From Bacillota bacterium (lineage in GTDB: Bacteria; Bacillota; Dethiobacteria; Dethiobacterales; Dethiobacteraceae): DNA of 8,038 nucleotides. The stretch is taken from the NCBI GenBank assembly GCA_012800215.1, contig JAAZJT010000134.1:1-8038 (forward strand), in the 5' to 3' direction. The notes under the pieces were generated by a model. That model did no database searches, was not told the origin of the DNA, and saw only the letters and a program-made list of their open reading frames with translations. This document shows positions 5,914 to 8,038 of the stretch, piece by piece. Each line of letters begins with the position of its first letter. Position 1 is the stretch's first letter. Both the position numbers and the translations under genes were made by a program.

Positions 5914-6669
5914 TTAAACTGCTTCAGCAATAAAAAATAAAATCGCTTTCTCCACTTCTGCCAAATCAACCTGCGTATTAAAACAAGGCCCGTTAGGTTT
6001 ATCATTTGTAACACCTAAAACGGGTAAAGGAATGCAATCAAGAATACCGCTAGTCAAATCTCTTTCACATGCTACTGCCACAATAGCCTGTGGCTGTATT
6101 TTTTTCACTGCTTCCCTTGCTATTGTACCTCCGGTAGCAATTTTTACATATACACCATAATGATTACAAAGATTGAGAATTCCGCCTACTGGACAATTCC
6201 CGCAGCGGACACAATTCTCAGTGCGGGTAGTGATGCGCTTTGAACATTCTACTGCCTGCAGGCAGTGTGGCAACAGCACAAGTACCTTTTCAGGCTTTAA
6301 CCTTCCCTGTTTAGATCTTACCAACTGGTTGTTTACTTCAACAAAAGAACATTGTATTTTATCCTGAGCTATTTTAAAAATTTTCCCCAACCAGATTACA
6401 ACTGGATAAAGTAAGGAAAAAGTATAGTTCATCGGCTTATGCAGAAAGACAACATCTTTTTCTGAAAGCAATGATAAGACAATACCAAAAAAACCAGCTG
6501 TTACAACTGCTAATCCCACTAGAATAAATGCTACAGTGATAAAGAGAAGGTAGCGAAAAGCACCGGCATCGTGTTGAAAGAAAGAGAGCCAAATATAAAT
6601 AAGCACGCCAGATAAGAAAATCATGGTACCAGCTAATAGGCCAAGATAAAGACGTTTTTTTGCCATCAC
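5914..6669 (-). CDS. DUF116 protein: two membrane helices plus cysteine-rich cytoplasmic domain
   Basis: This is a 251-residue protein of unknown function in the DUF116 family. Residues about 8-30 and 39-68 form two strong membrane helices and no signal peptide cleavage site is apparent. The rest is soluble and cysteine-rich: C136 (LLPHCLQ), C142, then C153-x2-C156-x2-C159-P, C168, C201 (VACERDL), C212 and C229 (GPCF), with one more at C107. The CxxCxxCP run resembles half a ferredoxin motif, so an iron-sulfur cluster is a reasonable inference but not shown. The segment IATGGTIAREAVKKIQPQAIVAVACE (177-202) looks like an alternating beta-alpha fold. The longest frame starts at GTG 6669; the following ATG at 6666 has better spacing (8 bases) from AAGGAG and is probably the real start. 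It lies 30 bases after fmt. Family call good; role unknown. Confidence 0.92.
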   Translation of the reverse strand: MMAKKRLYLGLLAGTMIFLSGVLIYIWLSFFQHDAGAFRYLLFITVAFILVGLAVVTAGFFGIVLSLLSEKDVVFLHKPMNYTFSLLYPVVIWLGKIFKIAQDKIQCSFVEVNNQLVRSKQGRLKPEKVLVLLPHCLQAVECSKRITTRTENCVRCGNCPVGGILNLCNHYGVYVKIATGGTIAREAVKKIQPQAIVAVACERDLTSGILDCIPLPVLGVTNDKPNGPCFNTQVDLAEVEKAILFFIAEAV

Positions 6670-6699
6670 ACCATCTCCTTAACCCATATAACAAATATA

Positions 6700-7632
6700 T
6701 TAACCAAGCACAGTACCAAGAGAGATGTGACGGCCGCGCAGGAAAGCATCTGCAGACATTATTTTTTTACCTTGAGGCTGCACTTTAGTTATCAGGTATG
6801 AACCGTCAGCTGTTGCAACCAAAATGCCGGCAGAGCTTTGTGCCAAAACAGAACCACAGGGGTGACCTTGCTGCTTACTGGGCTGACCCTCCCAGATTTT
6901 TAAGCGGGCACCATTTAACTCAGTATACGCACCCGGCCAAGGGTTCATACCTCGTACCTGATTATGAATTGCTTCACTTGTATTGCACCAATTGATTTTC
7001 TCATCATCTTTCTTTAAGGGTGGTGCATAAGTTGCCAATCTCTCATCTTGCTGCTGAAACTGTGCTGTGCCTTTATTTATCTTCTTTATGGCCACAATTA
7101 TTAATTCAGCTCCCAAAGCTGCCAGTTTATCGTGCAAAAGCCCTGCAGTATCATTGCTGTCAATGGGAACAGCCTGGGATAGTACTATATCGCCTGTATC
7201 CATACCGCTATCCATTCGCATAATGGTAATTCCACTCTCCTCATCACCGGCCATGATGGCCCGATGGATAGGTGCAGCCCCGCGGTGACGGGGCAATAAA
7301 GAAGCATGGATATTAAGCGCTGCCTTATGCGGAATTGCTAAAACTGCAGGCGGCAGAATTTTTCCATAAGCACATGTTACTATATAATGCGGCTGTAGTG
7401 CTTCCAGCCAGGTGATAAATTCTCTTTGGCGCAGATTTAGGGGTTGTTTAACAGGAATACCCATCTGCTGTGCAGCAACCTTTACAGGAGGTGCAGTCAT
7501 TTTTCTGCCGCGGCCAGCAGGTTTGTCCGGTTGGGTAATAGCAGCAAGTATTTCGCAGCATTCGTGTAATGCAGAAAGCGCCGGCACTGCAAACGCTGGA
7601 GTACCCATAAAAACCAGGCGTGTTTTTTTCAT
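6700..7632 (-). CDS. fmt: Methionyl-tRNA formyltransferase
   Basis: Fmt transfers a formyl group from 10-formyltetrahydrofolate to the amino group of initiator Met-tRNA, in the cytosol, before translation begins. The 310 residues match the usual 305-320. The N-terminal Rossmann-like domain opens with MGTPAFAVPAL (9-19). The specificity loop QPDKPAGRGRKMTAPPVK is at 34-51. The catalytic triad is N107, H109 (LNIHASLLPRHRGAAPI) and D145 (MDTGD), each one residue from the E. coli N106/H108/D144. The linker and C-terminal tRNA-binding domain (MNPWPGAY near 234-241) are complete. The ATG has AGGTGAT upstream and begins 16 bases after the def stop, the standard def-fmt pairing. Fmt and Def form one cycle: formylation at initiation and deformylation after the nascent chain emerges. 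No oddities seen. Confidence 0.98.
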   Translation of the reverse strand: MKKTRLVFMGTPAFAVPALSALHECCEILAAITQPDKPAGRGRKMTAPPVKVAAQQMGIPVKQPLNLRQREFITWLEALQPHYIVTCAYGKILPPAVLAIPHKAALNIHASLLPRHRGAAPIHRAIMAGDEESGITIMRMDSGMDTGDIVLSQAVPIDSNDTAGLLHDKLAALGAELIIVAIKKINKGTAQFQQQDERLATYAPPLKKDDEKINWCNTSEAIHNQVRGMNPWPGAYTELNGARLKIWEGQPSKQQGHPCGSVLAQSSAGILVATADGSYLITKVQPQGKKIMSADAFLRGRHISLGTVLG

Positions 7633-7648
7633 GTAAAGATCACCTACA

Positions 7649-8038
7649 TTATTCCTTAGTTTCTATTTCTACAAAGCGGCTGACTCTATCGACAAAAAGA
7701 ATGCCGTCCAGATGATCTATTTCGTGCTGCAGTGCTCTTGCCAATAACCCGGTGGCCTGCAGTTCTATAGTTTCTCCTGTAGGAACCAGCGCTTTAACTG
7801 TTACCGATCCAGCTCTTTCCACTTCGCCGGCAACCCCGGGAAAGCTTAAGCAGCCTTCAATAGCAGTCTCCCTGCCGCTGCGTGCAATAATTTCCGGGTT
7901 AATTAATTTCAGCAAATTATTTTCATCAGCCACATCAATTACTACCAGTCTTTTGGCTATACCTATCTGCGGTGCTGCCAAACCTACGCCATTGGCATCA
8001 TACATTGTTTCCGCCATATCATTAAGGAGTTTGATAAT
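7649..8038 (-). CDS. def: Peptide deformylase, partial (5' end beyond the right edge)
   Basis: Def removes the formyl group from the N-terminal methionine of nascent proteins, using a metal ion (usually Fe2+ or Zn2+). The visible part is the last 129 residues; the family is about 147-170 long, so some 20-30 residues are missing off the window. An ATG at 8017-8015 opens an apparent start, but the preceding codons 8038-8018 (IIKLLND) continue the frame and match the helix before the first family motif, so that Met is internal. All three motifs are present: GVGLAAPQ (17-24 of the visible part), EGCLS (61-65, metal ligand C63) and QHEIDH (104-109, ligands H105 and H109, catalytic E106). It ends with TAA just before fmt, as in most bacteria. 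The promoter must lie outside the window, probably upstream of priA or coaBC if the usual order holds. Confidence 0.97.
   Translation of the reverse strand: MIKLLNDMAETMYDANGVGLAAPQIGIAKRLVVIDVADENNLLKLINPEIIARSGRETAIEGCLSFPGVAGEVERAGSVTVKALVPTGETIELQATGLLARALQHEIDHLDGILFVDRVSRFVEIETKE

Noticed and set aside
6251..6266. Perfect 16-base palindrome ACTGCCTGCAGGCAGT
   Set aside because: It lies inside the DUF116 coding region, encoding the conserved HCLQAV segment, and a palindrome of this length is not very rare by chance in 8 kb. No promoter is nearby.
6670..6712. AT-rich gap between fmt and DUF116 as a promoter
   Set aside because: TTGGTT and TTATAT are only 10 bases apart, far from the 16-18 needed; the gap is better read as an ordinary intra-operon spacer with a ribosome site.

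Overview
The window is a tightly packed, single-direction stretch of a bacterial chromosome. Every gene I can support lies on the minus strand, so transcription runs from position 8038 down to 1. In transcription order the genes are: def (peptide deformylase, 5' end cut off by the window), fmt (Met-tRNA formyltransferase), a membrane-anchored cysteine-rich DUF116 protein, a YugP-type membrane zinc metallopeptidase, rsmB (16S rRNA m5C967 methyltransferase, interrupted by a stop codon), rlmN (23S rRNA/tRNA m2A methyltransferase), stp/prpC (PP2C phosphatase), prkC (PASTA Ser/Thr kinase) and the first codons of rsgA/cpgA (ribosome-assembly GTPase). No gap exceeds about 115 bases. I saw no tRNA, rRNA, CRISPR array, insertion sequence or clear rho-independent terminator.

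The order def-fmt-rsmB-rlmN-prpC-prkC-rsgA is the classical Firmicutes translation and cell-signalling cluster, known from Bacillus. The DUF116 and zinc-peptidase genes inserted between fmt and rsmB are typical of anaerobic Clostridia (Peptococcaceae, Syntrophomonadaceae and relatives). The host is therefore most likely a clostridial Firmicute; that is inferred from gene order and protein families, and the species cannot be named from the window.

Region by region: positions 8038-5186 hold N-terminal formyl-methionine chemistry (fmt adds the formyl group, def removes it) plus two membrane proteins. Positions 5184-3808 hold rsmB. The 112-base gap at 3696-3807 contains a very good sigma-A promoter, whose spacer carries an imperfect palindrome. 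Positions 3695-54 hold rlmN, stp and prkC with an overlap or a very short gap between them; stp and prkC form an antagonistic phosphatase/kinase pair that senses the cell wall. Positions 44-1 hold the beginning of rsgA.

Two things depart from an ordinary housekeeping operon. First, rsmB has a single in-frame TAA in the middle of its catalytic domain, with perfectly conserved sequence in the same frame on both sides. Second, the rsgA N-terminus reads correctly only from a CTG codon, or if one T is removed just after an ATG. Each is a one-base departure from an intact gene, so sequence error, recent mutation, or (for rsgA) a non-canonical start all remain open. I found no convincing novel multi-gene system; the DUF116 protein is the least understood component.
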